From assembly GCA_040507895.1 (NCBI GenBank), contig JBEVNX010000090.1, positions 1 to 33,397 on the forward strand: 33,397 nucleotides of DNA, in the 5' to 3' direction. The notes under the pieces are model-generated. The model searched no databases, was not told the origin of the DNA, and saw only the letters and a program-made list of their open reading frames with translations. A program made the position numbers and the translations under genes. The number at the start of each line of letters is the position of its first letter. Position 1 is the stretch's first letter. The DNA comes from JBEVNX01 sp040507895. GTDB taxonomy: Bacteria; Desulfobacterota; Binatia; JACPRU01. Positions 8,555 to 16,659 of the stretch are shown piece by piece.

Positions 8555-9323
8555 GGGTCGTCTCGCCACTCGCGTCTTCCTGTCCACGGGTGAGAAAACG
8601 GCGAACCTTTGGATCTGTAGAACCCTCGAGCAGCTCCTTGGGTGGTCCGCCGGCGATGGCCGTGCGGGTCTCGGCATCGAGGAAGATGCTATCGTCGGCG
8701 ATGGTGAAGATGCTTGGAAGCTCGTGTGTGACGACTACGACCGTCGCACCGAGGCTGTCGCGGAGCTCGAGGATCAGCTCGTCGAGAAGCCGCGATGTCA
8801 CCGGGTCGAGGCCGGCGGACGGCTCGTCGAGAAACAGGATGTCTGGATCGAGCGCGATCGCCCGGGCGAGGCCCGCCCGCTTCTGCATGCCGCCGCTGAT
8901 CTCTGCGGGATAGTAGTCTTCGAAGCCACGCAGACCGACGAGCGCGAGCTTCAGCGAGGCCACCTCGCGGATCTCGGCGGGGCTGAGGCCGGTGTACTCG
9001 CCGAGCGGCAGCCCGATGTTCTCCGCGAGCGTCATCGAGCTCCACAGCGCTCCGCTCTGGTACAGCACCCCGAGGCGGCGCAGGATGCGGTCGCGTTCGG
9101 TGGGCTCGGCTTTGGTGAAGCTCGTAGCGCCGTACGAGACCTCTCCCGCGGCGGGCTCCAAGAGACCGATCAATGCTCGCAGCAGGGTGCTTTTTCCGCA
9201 GCCGCTGCCGCCCATGAGGACGAACACCGTGCCACGCTCGACGTGGAAATCCAGGTCGCGGAGCACCACCCGATCGCCGTATGCGAGCGTCAAATCGTGC
9301 ACCGTGATGTGCGCCTCGCCCAT
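8547..9323 (-). CDS. mlaF: MlaF-type ABC transporter ATP-binding protein
   Basis: A 258-residue ATPase that powers the MCE lipid transporter. Walker A is GGSGCGKST (38-46), the ABC signature is ISGGMQKR (142-149), and Walker B with D-loop is ILFLDEPSAGLDP (162-174). The SGGMQKR form of the signature is characteristic of the MlaF/TtgA group. It starts one base after the end of mlaE and overlaps mlaD by 8 bases, so the three are one transcriptional unit. Confidence 0.95.
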   Translation of the reverse strand: MGEAHITVHDLTLAYGDRVVLRDLDFHVERGTVFVLMGGSGCGKSTLLRALIGLLEPAAGEVSYGATSFTKAEPTERDRILRRLGVLYQSGALWSSMTLAENIGLPLGEYTGLSPAEIREVASLKLALVGLRGFEDYYPAEISGGMQKRAGLARAIALDPDILFLDEPSAGLDPVTSRLLDELILELRDSLGATVVVVTHELPSIFTIADDSIFLDAETRTAIAGGPPKELLEGSTDPKVRRFLTRGQEDASGETTHG

Positions 9324-9324
9324 C

Positions 9325-10437
9325 TCAGATCCCGAGCTGGTTGAAAATCACCGCAAAGAGGCCATCGGCGACGATGATCCACACGATGCTGGTCACGACT
9401 GCCGAGGTGGCGGCGTCGCCGACGGCGGAGGAGCTCTTGCCGCACTGCATGCCGCGCAGGCATCCCGCTACGGCGATCAAGGCACCGAACACGAAGCTCT
9501 TGCCGATGCCCGTTGCACAGCTGGTAAGCGTCAGCGCCTGATTGGCCTCCCGCAGGTACTGTAGCGGCGTGAGGCCCAGCATGCCGACGCTCACCACTGC
9601 TCCGCCGAGAATGCCGAGCACGTCCGAGTAGACGGTGAGTAGCGGCATCATCAGCAGCAGCGCGAGGAGGCGCGGCAGCACCAGAAAGTCGATCGGCGGA
9701 ATGCCGAGTGTAGTGAAGGCGTCGATCTCCTGGGTGACCTTCATGGTGCCGAGCTGCGCCGCGAAACCCGAGCCGGTGCGGCCTGCCATGATGATGCCCG
9801 TCATGATGCAGCCCATCTCGCGCACCATGGCGATCGCCACCAAGTCCGCGACGTAGATCTGCGCGCCGAAGCGCAAAAGCTGAACGGCGCCGACGAACGC
9901 CAAGATCATGCCAACCAGCACACTGATGAGCGTGACGATCGGCAGCGCATGGGCGCCACATTCCTGGATGAACACCGCGAGATCCTGGCCGCGCAAGCGG
10001 GCCCTACCGCGCGCCAGGCGCGCAGCCGACAGCGTCACTTCCCCGAGAAAGGCGAATGACTCGCGGTTGGCGTCCGCCAGGCTGACCGTGGCGGCGCCGA
10101 GCCGCTCGAGCCATCCCCGCCGATCGGCGCCGCGGCGCACGTCGGGCCGCTCCGGCACGGCCTCGGCGAGCCGGAGGAGGCGCTGCATGCCTTCGGGCAA
10201 CCCTGTGCGATCGAGCGTGACGCCGCGTTCGCGGCAGGCCTCCGCGATCCGAGCCAAGAACGTCACTGCCGCGCTGTCCCAGGCGCGAAGCTCCCGAGTG
10301 TCGAACGCGACGGCGCGTGCCCGCCCGCTTGCCAGCTCCTGGCGCACGGGATCGGGCGAAGGCAGCCCGGTCGTAAGCTCCCAGGTCCCCGCCAGGCGGA
10401 CGATGACTGTCTCATCGCTCGCACGAACGATGGACAT
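9325..10437 (-). CDS. mlaE: MlaE-type permease with N-terminal STAS domain
   Basis: A 370-residue inner-membrane permease of the MCE lipid transporter. The first ~90 residues form a STAS-like domain (IVRLAGTWELTTG, then VAFDTRELRAWDSAAVTFLA), normally the separate protein MlaB. The permease part (about 120-370) has several hydrophobic helices and the family stretches EMGCIMTGIIMAGRTGSGFA and QEIDAFTTLGI. ATG at 10437 was chosen because the STAS domain begins there; an upstream extension shows no homology. The fusion explains why no separate mlaB is present. No mlaC (periplasmic carrier) is seen in the operon. Confidence 0.93.
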   Translation of the reverse strand: MSIVRASDETVIVRLAGTWELTTGLPSPDPVRQELASGRARAVAFDTRELRAWDSAAVTFLARIAEACRERGVTLDRTGLPEGMQRLLRLAEAVPERPDVRRGADRRGWLERLGAATVSLADANRESFAFLGEVTLSAARLARGRARLRGQDLAVFIQECGAHALPIVTLISVLVGMILAFVGAVQLLRFGAQIYVADLVAIAMVREMGCIMTGIIMAGRTGSGFAAQLGTMKVTQEIDAFTTLGIPPIDFLVLPRLLALLLMMPLLTVYSDVLGILGGAVVSVGMLGLTPLQYLREANQALTLTSCATGIGKSFVFGALIAVAGCLRGMQCGKSSSAVGDAATSAVVTSIVWIIVADGLFAVIFNQLGI

Positions 10438-10487
10438 TTCGCCGCGCTCCGCCACCGGCCTGAAAGAACCGGTTTTCAGCGGGTACG

Positions 10488-10934
10488 TCAATCCAGGGTG
10501 CGCCGGTGCTGCTTCTTCACGGCTCGCATCCGCTTGTCGCGCAAACGTCGCTCCGCAGCCGCTCGCGGCGCACGCGTCTTGCGTCGAGGCTTGGGCGGAG
10601 CGATGACCGCCGCCAGCATCTGACGAAGGCGCTCGAGGCAGTCGTCGCGGTTTCGCTCTCGCTCGCGATGGCGATCGCAAGCGAGCACGAGGTCGCCCTC
10701 GGAAGTGATGCGCGCGGCGAAGCGCGCGAGAAACCGGCCGCGCACATCACTCGCAACACTCGGGCTCGTCGCCGCGCTCCAGCGCAGCACGGCCTTGCTC
10801 GCCACCTTGTTGATGTTCTGGCCGCCCGGACCCGAGCTTCGCACGAAGCGAAAGCCGATCTCGCGAAGCGGGATGCGTACTTTATCGCCGACGACGAGCA
10901 GGAGACCTCCGCGTTCGGGAGATCTTCCTAGCAC
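10488..10934 (-). CDS. arfB: alternative ribosome-rescue factor, peptidyl-tRNA hydrolase ArfB
   Basis: A 148-residue class-I release-factor-like protein that hydrolyses peptidyl-tRNA on stalled ribosomes. The catalytic GGQ (about 37-39) sits in RSSGPGGQNINKVASK. It is followed by a short RF3-type domain and a strongly basic C-terminal tail (KTRAPRAAAERRLRDKR) that in ArfB enters the mRNA channel. The length matches the stand-alone ArfB group (E. coli 140 residues), not full release factors. The GTG start at 10934 gives this length; the long reading further upstream is low-complexity. It lies 50 bases upstream of the lipid-transport genes on the same strand and may be co-transcribed. Confidence 0.88.
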   Translation of the reverse strand: MLGRSPERGGLLLVVGDKVRIPLREIGFRFVRSSGPGGQNINKVASKAVLRWSAATSPSVASDVRGRFLARFAARITSEGDLVLACDRHRERERNRDDCLERLRQMLAAVIAPPKPRRKTRAPRAAAERRLRDKRMRAVKKQHRRTLD

Positions 10935-10956
10935 GATCGCCGCTTCGGAGCGCCCG

Positions 10957-11409
10957 TCAGTTGTCGCTCGGCCGGAGCCAGAGCGGGAAGCTGCCCTCTT
11001 CCCCGGTCGCGATCGCACCGTGGAGAGCTTGGCTATGTGTCTCCGCGTACTGCGGTGTGGCTTGGGGCTCGGCGACGAGACAAGCGCCGCGCAACAGATC
11101 GAGATCGCCGCCGTCGACCGGCTCCTCGAACGCGAAATGTCCGGTCGTGCCGTTGCTGCCACCCGCGCCTTCGATCTCGAACAAACCTCGGCGGCGAACG
11201 ACGGCCGCGCCGACGATCAGCGAGATTTCGGCAGGGCATGCCGTGAGGTCGCCCGAACGGAACATCTTCGGACAAAACGAAAGCTGGAGCTCCGCCTCTG
11301 CAGCCGACACGGCGACGAGACGTGCCCGATAGCGGCTCGCGAAACAGGCCGGCACGAGGAAGTCGACGATTAGATTCTCAATCGCACCCTGGCGGCTCAT
11401 GCCCTCCAT
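10957..11409 (-). CDS. hypothetical protein, possible hotdog-fold relative
   Basis: A 150-residue reading frame starting ATG at 11409 (or 11400), 22 bases upstream of arfB on the same strand. The segment RYRARLVAVSAAEAELQLSF faintly resembles the first strands of PaaI-type hotdog thioesterases. The expected HGG active-site segment is not seen, being replaced by ACPAEISLIVGAA. I do not recognise the family with confidence. It contains no transmembrane segments. Gene order suggests it is the first gene of the arfB/lipid-transport transcript. Confidence 0.5.
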   Translation of the reverse strand: MEGMSRQGAIENLIVDFLVPACFASRYRARLVAVSAAEAELQLSFCPKMFRSGDLTACPAEISLIVGAAVVRRRGLFEIEGAGGSNGTTGHFAFEEPVDGGDLDLLRGACLVAEPQATPQYAETHSQALHGAIATGEEGSFPLWLRPSDN

Positions 11410-11601
11410 CGAGCAAGCTGCGTGCCGGGCTCAGGCGCCCTGTATCGCTGATCCTGCGGCGAAAAATTCCTTCGATCGTCGGAACAAGCGGACGAAAATG
11501 CACCGGCGAGCGACGAAATTGAGACGCTCGGCGGGGTGAAGACCTGCTTGGCACAGCCCCGACTGGAGTCCCTCGCGCAGCTGTTGTAACCACACCCCGC
11601 C

Positions 11602-13209
11602 ATGGACCGCATCGCTTCGAACCTGCGCACTGGCTCGACGGAGTTCGTCGAGAACCAGCGCAGAATGAGGGAAGAGGTCGCCAAGCTCCGCGACCGTTTG
11701 GCCGCAGCGCGCCAGGGAGGCTCGCCGGAGGCGCGCAGGCGGCACACCGAGCGCGGCAAGCTGCTGGTCCGCGAGCGTGTCGACAGGCTCATCGACCCGG
11801 GAACGCCGTTCCTCGAGCTCTCGCCCCTCGCGGCCTACGACATGTACGAGAACGACGCGCCCTCGTCGGGACTGGTGACCGGCGTCTGCTGGATTCACGG
11901 ACGCGAGGCCGTCGTGATCGCCAACGACGCGACGGTGAAGGGCGGTACGATGTATCCGATCACCGTCAAGAAGCAGCTCCGCGCCCAGCACATCGCCATG
12001 GACAATCGGCTGCCCACCGTCTACCTCGTCGATTCCGGCGGCGCGTTCCTACCGCTACAGGCCGAGATCTTTCCCGACGAGCAGCACGGCGGACAAACAT
12101 TCTACAACGAGGCCGTGATGTCGTCGATGGGCATTCCGCAGGTCGCCGCGGTGATGGGATCGTGCACGGCCGGGGGCGCGTACGTGCCCGCGATGTGTGA
12201 CGAGAACGTGATCGTCAAGAACCAGGGCACGATCTTTCTCGGCGGCCCGCCGCTGGTGAAGGCAGCGACGGGAGAGGTCGTCACGGCGGAGGAGCTCGGG
12301 GGCGGCGACGTCCACACGCGCATTTCCGGCGTCTCGGATCACCTCGCCGACGACGACGCGCACGCTCTCGAGATCGTCCGTTCGGTGTTTGCAAATCTGC
12401 CGCTACCCAAGAAATTTCCCTTCGAGCGCACCGCACCGGAGCCGCCCGCGTACGATCCCGAGGAGCTCTACGGGCTCGTGCCCTGGGACACGCGCAAGCC
12501 CTACGAAGTGCGCGAGCTCGTGGCCCGCATCGTCGACGGCAGCCGCTTCCATGAGTTCAAGGCGCGCTACGGCAGCACGCTGGTCACGGGCTGGGCAAGG
12601 ATCCACGGCTACACGGTCGGCATCCTCGCCAACAACGGAGTCTTGTTCAGCGAGTGCGCGCTCAAGGCGGCGCACTTCATCGAGATCTGCTGCCAGCGCA
12701 AGACCCCGCTCGTGTTCCTGCAGAACATCACGGGCTACATGGTGGGGCGGAAGTACGAGCAGCAGGGCATCACCAAGGACGGGGCCAAGATGGTGCATGC
12801 CGTCTCAACCGCTCAGGTGCCGAAGCTCACGGTCATCGTTGGGGCCTCGCACGGAGCGGGCAATTACGGAATGTGCGGACGAGCCTACCGGCCTCGCCTG
12901 CTGTTCATGTGGCCGAACAGCCGGATCTCGGTGATGGGCGGTGAGCAAGCCGCGCACACGCTCGTGCAGGTGAAGCAGGAGCAGCTCGCCAAGCAAGGGA
13001 AGACGCTCGCCAAGGAAGAGGCCGACGCGATCATGGCGCCCGTGCTCGAGAAGTACGACTACGAGTCGAGCGCCTACTACTCGACGGCGCGGATCTGGGA
13101 CGACGGAATCCTCGATCCACTCGAGACGCGAGACGCGCTTGCCCTCGGCATCGAGATGTCACGCAACGCGCCGGTGCCGGACGCCAAGCACGGCGTCTTC
13201 CGCATGTAG
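11602..13209 (+). CDS. acyl-CoA carboxylase carboxyltransferase (beta) subunit, MccB/AtuC-like
   Basis: A 535-residue biotin-dependent carboxyltransferase subunit that moves CO2 from carboxybiotin to a branched enoyl-CoA such as 3-methylcrotonyl-CoA or geranyl-CoA. The N-terminal crotonase-like half contains GGAFLPLQAEIFPDE and GSCTAGGAYVPAMCDE. The C-terminal half contains QNITGYMVG and the GASHGAGNYGMCGRAY and ISVMGGEQAA blocks typical of MccB/AtuC. No biotin-carboxylase or biotin-carrier partner lies in the window. Together with atuA and the crotonase at 6201 it makes a scattered Atu/Liu-type set. MccB and AtuC cannot be told apart by eye. Confidence 0.94.
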   Translation: MDRIASNLRTGSTEFVENQRRMREEVAKLRDRLAAARQGGSPEARRRHTERGKLLVRERVDRLIDPGTPFLELSPLAAYDMYENDAPSSGLVTGVCWIHGREAVVIANDATVKGGTMYPITVKKQLRAQHIAMDNRLPTVYLVDSGGAFLPLQAEIFPDEQHGGQTFYNEAVMSSMGIPQVAAVMGSCTAGGAYVPAMCDENVIVKNQGTIFLGGPPLVKAATGEVVTAEELGGGDVHTRISGVSDHLADDDAHALEIVRSVFANLPLPKKFPFERTAPEPPAYDPEELYGLVPWDTRKPYEVRELVARIVDGSRFHEFKARYGSTLVTGWARIHGYTVGILANNGVLFSECALKAAHFIEICCQRKTPLVFLQNITGYMVGRKYEQQGITKDGAKMVHAVSTAQVPKLTVIVGASHGAGNYGMCGRAYRPRLLFMWPNSRISVMGGEQAAHTLVQVKQEQLAKQGKTLAKEEADAIMAPVLEKYDYESSAYYSTARIWDDGILDPLETRDALALGIEMSRNAPVPDAKHGVFRM

Positions 13210-13275
13210 CGCTGAAATCTCCGCTCGTGCATCGGGAGCGCTGCGCGAGCATCGGCCGCGAGAGGAGAGAGAAGG

Positions 13276-13821
13276 ATGCCGAGAGTCAGCGGAGCGAGTC
13301 GGGCCAGCGTCGAGCCGGCGATCGAGAAGGCGTTCCAGGCGCAGGAGAAGAAATGGGGTGCCGTGCTCGCGCCCTACCCCTTCTATGCGCGGCGGCCGAT
13401 GGTCTTCAAGGCGGTGCAGGGCATGTGGGCCGCTCTCGCACAATCAGGGCTCGTCGACCACCGGCTCGTCGCGCTGGTCAATCGCCGCGTCGCCTCGCTC
13501 AACGGGTGCGTGTTTTGACAGGACATCCACGCTGCCGTCGGCAGCGAGCTCGGGTTGTCGGACGAGAAGGTTCTCGCTCTTCCCGACTACGTCACCAGTC
13601 CGCTCTATAGCGAGATCGAGCGCGTGACGCTCGAATACGCCGATTCGATGACGATCACCGGTCGAGAGGTCCCGGACGAGCTCTTCGAGCGAATCCGGCG
13701 ATTCTACGACGAGGACGCGCTGGTCGAATTGACGGCGACGATCGCCTGGGAGAATTGTTCCAGCAAGTTCAACCGTGCCCTGCGAATCCCCTCGCAGGGT
13801 CTGTGGAAGCGGAGGCAATGA
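13276..13821 (+). CDS. CMD/AhpD-like selenoprotein (selenocysteine at in-frame TGA 13516-13518)
   Basis: Read through the TGA, this is a 181-residue carboxymuconolactone-decarboxylase-fold protein. The motif is LNGCVF-Sec-QDIH: C78, Sec81 and H85. In AhpD the equivalent CxxCxxxH has its peroxidatic Cys four residues before the His, so Sec81 occupies the peroxidatic place. Downstream sequence continues the family without a break (ERVTLEYADSMT, then DALVELTATIAWEN). A perfect SECIS-like hairpin follows the TGA. A strong ribosome site (AGGAGAGAGAAGG) precedes the ATG at 13276. The stop overlaps the next gene as ATGA. The likely role is thiol/selenol peroxide or disulfide reduction. Conventional calling would leave an 80-residue fragment and a separate C-terminal piece from 13555. 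Confidence 0.9.
13519..13546 (+). promoter_or_regulatory. bacterial SECIS element of the CMD/AhpD-like selenoprotein
   Basis: Directly after the TGA, an 11-base spacer leads to a perfect 7-bp stem, CGCTGCC (13530-13536) with GGCAGCG (13540-13546), closed by a GTC loop (13537-13539). There are 18 bases between the TGA and the loop's first G. Bacterial SECIS elements need a short stem with a G at the loop start at about this distance, so SelB can deliver Sec-tRNA. The same apex recurs at 18879. Confidence 0.85.
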
Positions 13822-14540
13822 TGACAACCGTCAGCGAGGTCGCCCCGGACGTATTTCGAATCTCAACGTACGTGCCGGAGGCCGACCTGGAGTTCGGCCA
13901 GTTCCTCGTTCGCGACGACCAGCCGCTGTTGTTCGAGACCGGCATGAAAGCGCTATTTCCGGCGGTGCGCGACGCGGTGGCGAAGGTACTCGATCCCGCG
14001 ACGATCCGCTGGGTCGCCTTCAGTCATTTCGAGTCCGACGAATGCGGCTCGCTCAACGAGTGGCTGAGTGTCGCGCCCCGGGCCCAGCCGGCCTGCAGCC
14101 TCGTGGGGGCCATCGTCAGCGTCAACGACTTCGCCATTCGTCCTGCTCGCCCGCTCGCCGACGGCGAGATCCTGGAGACCGGCAAGCGGCGCCTTCGCTT
14201 CCTGCATACCCCTCACGTGCCCCATTGCTGGGAAGCCGGCGTGCTCTTCGAGGAAGGCGACGGCACGCTTTTCTGCACGGACCTGCTCCAACAGAACGGC
14301 GAGCGGCCGCCGCTGGGCGGCGCTGAGCTCGTCGAGCTCTGCCGGCAATCCATGATCAACTATCAGAAGGGTCCGTTCGCCAACTACCTGCCGTACACGC
14401 CCCACACCGAAGCCACGTTCTCGAGGCTCGCCGCACTTCGCCCGAAGACGTTGGCGACGATGCATGGCTCCGTCTTCCACGGCGACGGAGAGAAGGCGCT
14501 GCGCGAACTCTTCACAGCGGTCAAGGAGGTATACGCTTAG
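13818..14540 (+). CDS. metallo-beta-lactamase-fold diiron protein, flavodiiron/ODP-like
   Basis: A 240-residue metallo-beta-lactamase protein without a flavodoxin domain. Its metal motif is H70-x-E72-x-D74 (SHFESDEC) rather than the hydrolase HxHxDH. H136, D155 and H216 complete the set, and their spacing (19, then 61 residues) matches the His146, Asp165 and His226 ligands of flavodiiron oxygen reductases. This points to a diiron site that binds or reduces O2, peroxide or NO, as in ODP-type proteins. ATG at 13818 overlaps the selenoprotein stop (ATGA), with GGAGG upstream; a second ATG at 13821 is possible. Coupling to a selenoperoxidase-like gene supports an oxidative-stress role, which is inferred. 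Confidence 0.85.
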   Translation: MMTTVSEVAPDVFRISTYVPEADLEFGQFLVRDDQPLLFETGMKALFPAVRDAVAKVLDPATIRWVAFSHFESDECGSLNEWLSVAPRAQPACSLVGAIVSVNDFAIRPARPLADGEILETGKRRLRFLHTPHVPHCWEAGVLFEEGDGTLFCTDLLQQNGERPPLGGAELVELCRQSMINYQKGPFANYLPYTPHTEATFSRLAALRPKTLATMHGSVFHGDGEKALRELFTAVKEVYA

Positions 14541-14543
14541 GCA

Positions 14544-14924
14544 CTAGCGCGCCAGTCTGGCGAGCAGCTTCGCGCGGTACTCCCTGGCGGCGGTGCGCGG
14601 GCGGCGCCGTTCCATCAGCACCTGATAGCGGATCATCTTCCAGTTGAGATCGTCGCGCAGCCGGGTCCGCTCCTGCGGATCCGCGCAGGCGTCGAGCAAC
14701 GCCTCGAGCGTGACCATCTCTTTGCGAATCTGCATCTCGTCCGGCAGTACGCCCGCGTTCTTGAGCAGCAAGTAGGCGGATCGAAGATCCTCCGGGACGG
14801 TAGAGAGGTCTTCGAGCCGCAGCGGCCGGCCTTTGCCCGCCAGGTCGTCGAATTCGCCCCGCGCGATCGCGTCGCGAATGCGAGCCTCGGCGATTTTCTG
14901 GATCAAGCTCAACGTCCGTTGCAC
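14544..14924 (-). CDS. DUF1992 domain protein (DnaJ-homologue subfamily C28 conserved domain)
   Basis: A 126-residue soluble helical protein. The signature IAEARIRDAIARGEFDDLAG with KGRPLRLED (about 11-39) is the conserved start of DUF1992, found alone in bacteria and next to a J-domain in eukaryotic DNAJC28. The molecular function is unknown. Its start overlaps the end of the DsbA-family gene by 16 bases, so they are co-transcribed. It is convergent, with a 3-base gap, with the diiron protein gene. Confidence 0.85.
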   Translation of the reverse strand: MQRTLSLIQKIAEARIRDAIARGEFDDLAGKGRPLRLEDLSTVPEDLRSAYLLLKNAGVLPDEMQIRKEMVTLEALLDACADPQERTRLRDDLNWKMIRYQVLMERRRPRTAAREYRAKLLARLAR

Positions 14925-15502
14925 CAGGCGATCGCCTGTTCGAGGCGATCGTTACCCCAGAAGAGTTCCTCGCCAACGACGAAGGTCGGGGCGCCAAAGA
15001 TGCCGAGGCGAACGGCCTCCTCGGTCTGGTGGCGCAAGCGCTCCTTGTTTTCCCGGCCTTGCGCCGATTCGAGGACCCGAGCCGCCGGCAACCCGAGCGA
15101 CTCGACGACCGAGCCGACGACCGCGGGGTCGGAGATGTCGCGGTCATCGGCGAAGTTGGCCGCGAAGATCCGCCGCGCGAACTCCGCACGCCACGACACG
15201 GCTTCTGCGAGGCTCGCCACCCGGGCGGCGAGAAGGCCGCTTCGCGGGAACTGCGAGGGCCGACGCAGGCCGATCCCTTCGGCCGCGCAAAGGCGCTCCA
15301 TGTCGCGCCACATGTATCGGCCTTTCACGGGATAGAGATTGAACGGCGAATCGTTCCACCCTTGGGCTTGAAAGATCGGCCCGAGCAAGAACGGCTTCCA
15401 TTCCATCGTCACCCCGGCGGCATCAGCAACGCGCTCAACGCGGGACGCCGCAACGTAGGAGAAGGTGCTAGCGAACTCGAACCAAAAATGGAGACGCCGC
15501 AT
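14909..15502 (-). CDS. DsbA-family 2-hydroxychromene-2-carboxylate isomerase
   Basis: A 197-residue thioredoxin-fold protein of the HCCA isomerase/kappa-GST group, which uses glutathione to isomerise aromatic ring-cleavage intermediates. The N-terminal FEFASTFSYVAA places Ser12 where this family has its catalytic Ser instead of a CxxC. The C-terminal FGAPTFVVGEELFWGNDRLE is the usual cis-Pro and closing region. ATG at 15502 directly abuts the stop of the LysM gene. The substrate could be any glutathione-dependent isomerisation; naphthalene-type catabolism is only the textbook case and no other pathway genes are here. Confidence 0.88.
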   Translation of the reverse strand: MRRLHFWFEFASTFSYVAASRVERVADAAGVTMEWKPFLLGPIFQAQGWNDSPFNLYPVKGRYMWRDMERLCAAEGIGLRRPSQFPRSGLLAARVASLAEAVSWRAEFARRIFAANFADDRDISDPAVVGSVVESLGLPAARVLESAQGRENKERLRHQTEEAVRLGIFGAPTFVVGEELFWGNDRLEQAIAWCNGR

Positions 15503-16357
15503 CTATGGCGTGTGATACTTGAGCCGACTGCGGTCGAGCAACTCGCGCACGGGATGTAGGAGCCAGGCGCGTCCTTTCTCCTCCGCCGGGGCCGACTCCC
15601 GGTCCCTCGCTCGCTCACCCTCCAGCCTCGCGAGCAGTCGCTCGATCTCCGCCGAGCCCTCGCCGAACGCGGCGCTGATGCGCTCGATGCCGTCCTCGAC
15701 CGTGTGAGAGACCGGATCGCGCAGGCCACCGTAGAGCTTTTGGTAGCGCAGCTCGAGGTGCGCCACCGCCTGGCGGTAACGTTCCCTGGCGACGACCAGA
15801 GCGGCGTTCTGAGCGGCCACGATGGCGTGCCTCCTCGAAAGGCGCGCCCGCTCGACGCGGCTCTTGAGACCCCACCCCAACGCTAGCAGGCAGACGCCGA
15901 GGGCAAACTTCGCGACGTTGCGCCAACCCGCCATCGCGGCGAGCTCAGCCGAAATCGCGCTTCTCTCCGCATCGAGCTGTCGCTCACGTTCCTGCAGACT
16001 GGCCAGCGCCCGCTGCCGCTCCGCCGATTCTCGCTCCACGCGGTGCTTCTCCCCGAGGATACGTTCCCTTTCGGCACGGAGCTCCGCGGTCTCACGCGCG
16101 AATCCGTTCGGTACGCGGATGGTCTGGCCGATCTGGAGATAGTCCACCTCGGCGAGGTGGTTGATCGCCGTCAGATCTTGCACCGATACGTGAAAGGTAT
16201 GCGCTACATCGCTGAGCGACTCTCCGGGCCGCACTGAATAGAGGAAGAACTCGTCGGCCGCGCCGGACGGCGGTACTTCAGCGATCGCTCGGGTGGCCGC
16301 GGCTCCCGGCAGCGTGAGCAGCCACAACGTGACCCAGAGGGCGAATCGTAGAGGCAT
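15503..16357 (-). CDS. LysM-domain envelope protein with coiled coil and membrane anchor
   Basis: A 284-residue exported protein: signal peptide (1-21, cleavage after AAA), a LysM domain (about 39-83; YSVRPGESLSDVAHTF to IGQTIRVPNG) expected to bind peptidoglycan glycan strands, and an Arg/Glu-rich coiled coil (about 87-140). A transmembrane helix (about 147-165) and a charged helical tail follow. The tail after the membrane helix would be cytoplasmic, so the protein may link the wall to the inside. No catalytic domain is seen. It heads the unit with the DsbA-family and DUF1992 genes. Confidence 0.85.
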   Translation of the reverse strand: MPLRFALWVTLWLLTLPGAAATRAIAEVPPSGAADEFFLYSVRPGESLSDVAHTFHVSVQDLTAINHLAEVDYLQIGQTIRVPNGFARETAELRAERERILGEKHRVERESAERQRALASLQERERQLDAERSAISAELAAMAGWRNVAKFALGVCLLALGWGLKSRVERARLSRRHAIVAAQNAALVVARERYRQAVAHLELRYQKLYGGLRDPVSHTVEDGIERISAAFGEGSAEIERLLARLEGERARDRESAPAEEKGRAWLLHPVRELLDRSRLKYHTP

Positions 16358-16497
16358 GATGGAGTCTTCGTCGTCCCACTCCCCAACCCCTCAATCGCTC
16401 TTCGGTAGCAATGTACCCCTTCGAGGAACTGCTGCAATAGGGCTTTTCGACGTTTCCGCCTTGGGGGGACCGGTCGCGGGTCCGCGAGAATCGACCC

Positions 16498-16659
16498 TTA
16501 GTCGAGGAGATTTTCGGCCAGGCGGCGGCCGGCGAAGATTCCCCCTGCCGTACCGGCCACGCTGGCGAAATAGGCCGTCAAGAGGCCGACATGCATGCCG
16601 ATCCTCCACCCGGCCCAGCCGCCCAGAACGGCGAACGCGATGGAGAGGAATCTCGTCAC
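16498..16659 (-). CDS. 53-residue glycine-rich membrane protein
   Basis: The GTG start overlaps the upstream peptidase stop as GTGA, and the frame runs 53 codons. It is one or two hydrophobic helices rich in small residues (FAVLGGWAGWRIG, then SVAGTAGGIFAGRR), a glycine-zipper-like pattern. No family is recognised. The overlap and the clean membrane pattern support it as a real gene despite its size. Confidence 0.6.
   Translation of the reverse strand: MTRFLSIAFAVLGGWAGWRIGMHVGLLTAYFASVAGTAGGIFAGRRLAENLLD

Noticed and set aside
13555..13821. Independent 88-codon gene for a CMD C-terminal half
   Set aside because: It is in frame with the upstream 80 codons and continues the same domain. The TGA between them is better explained as selenocysteine.
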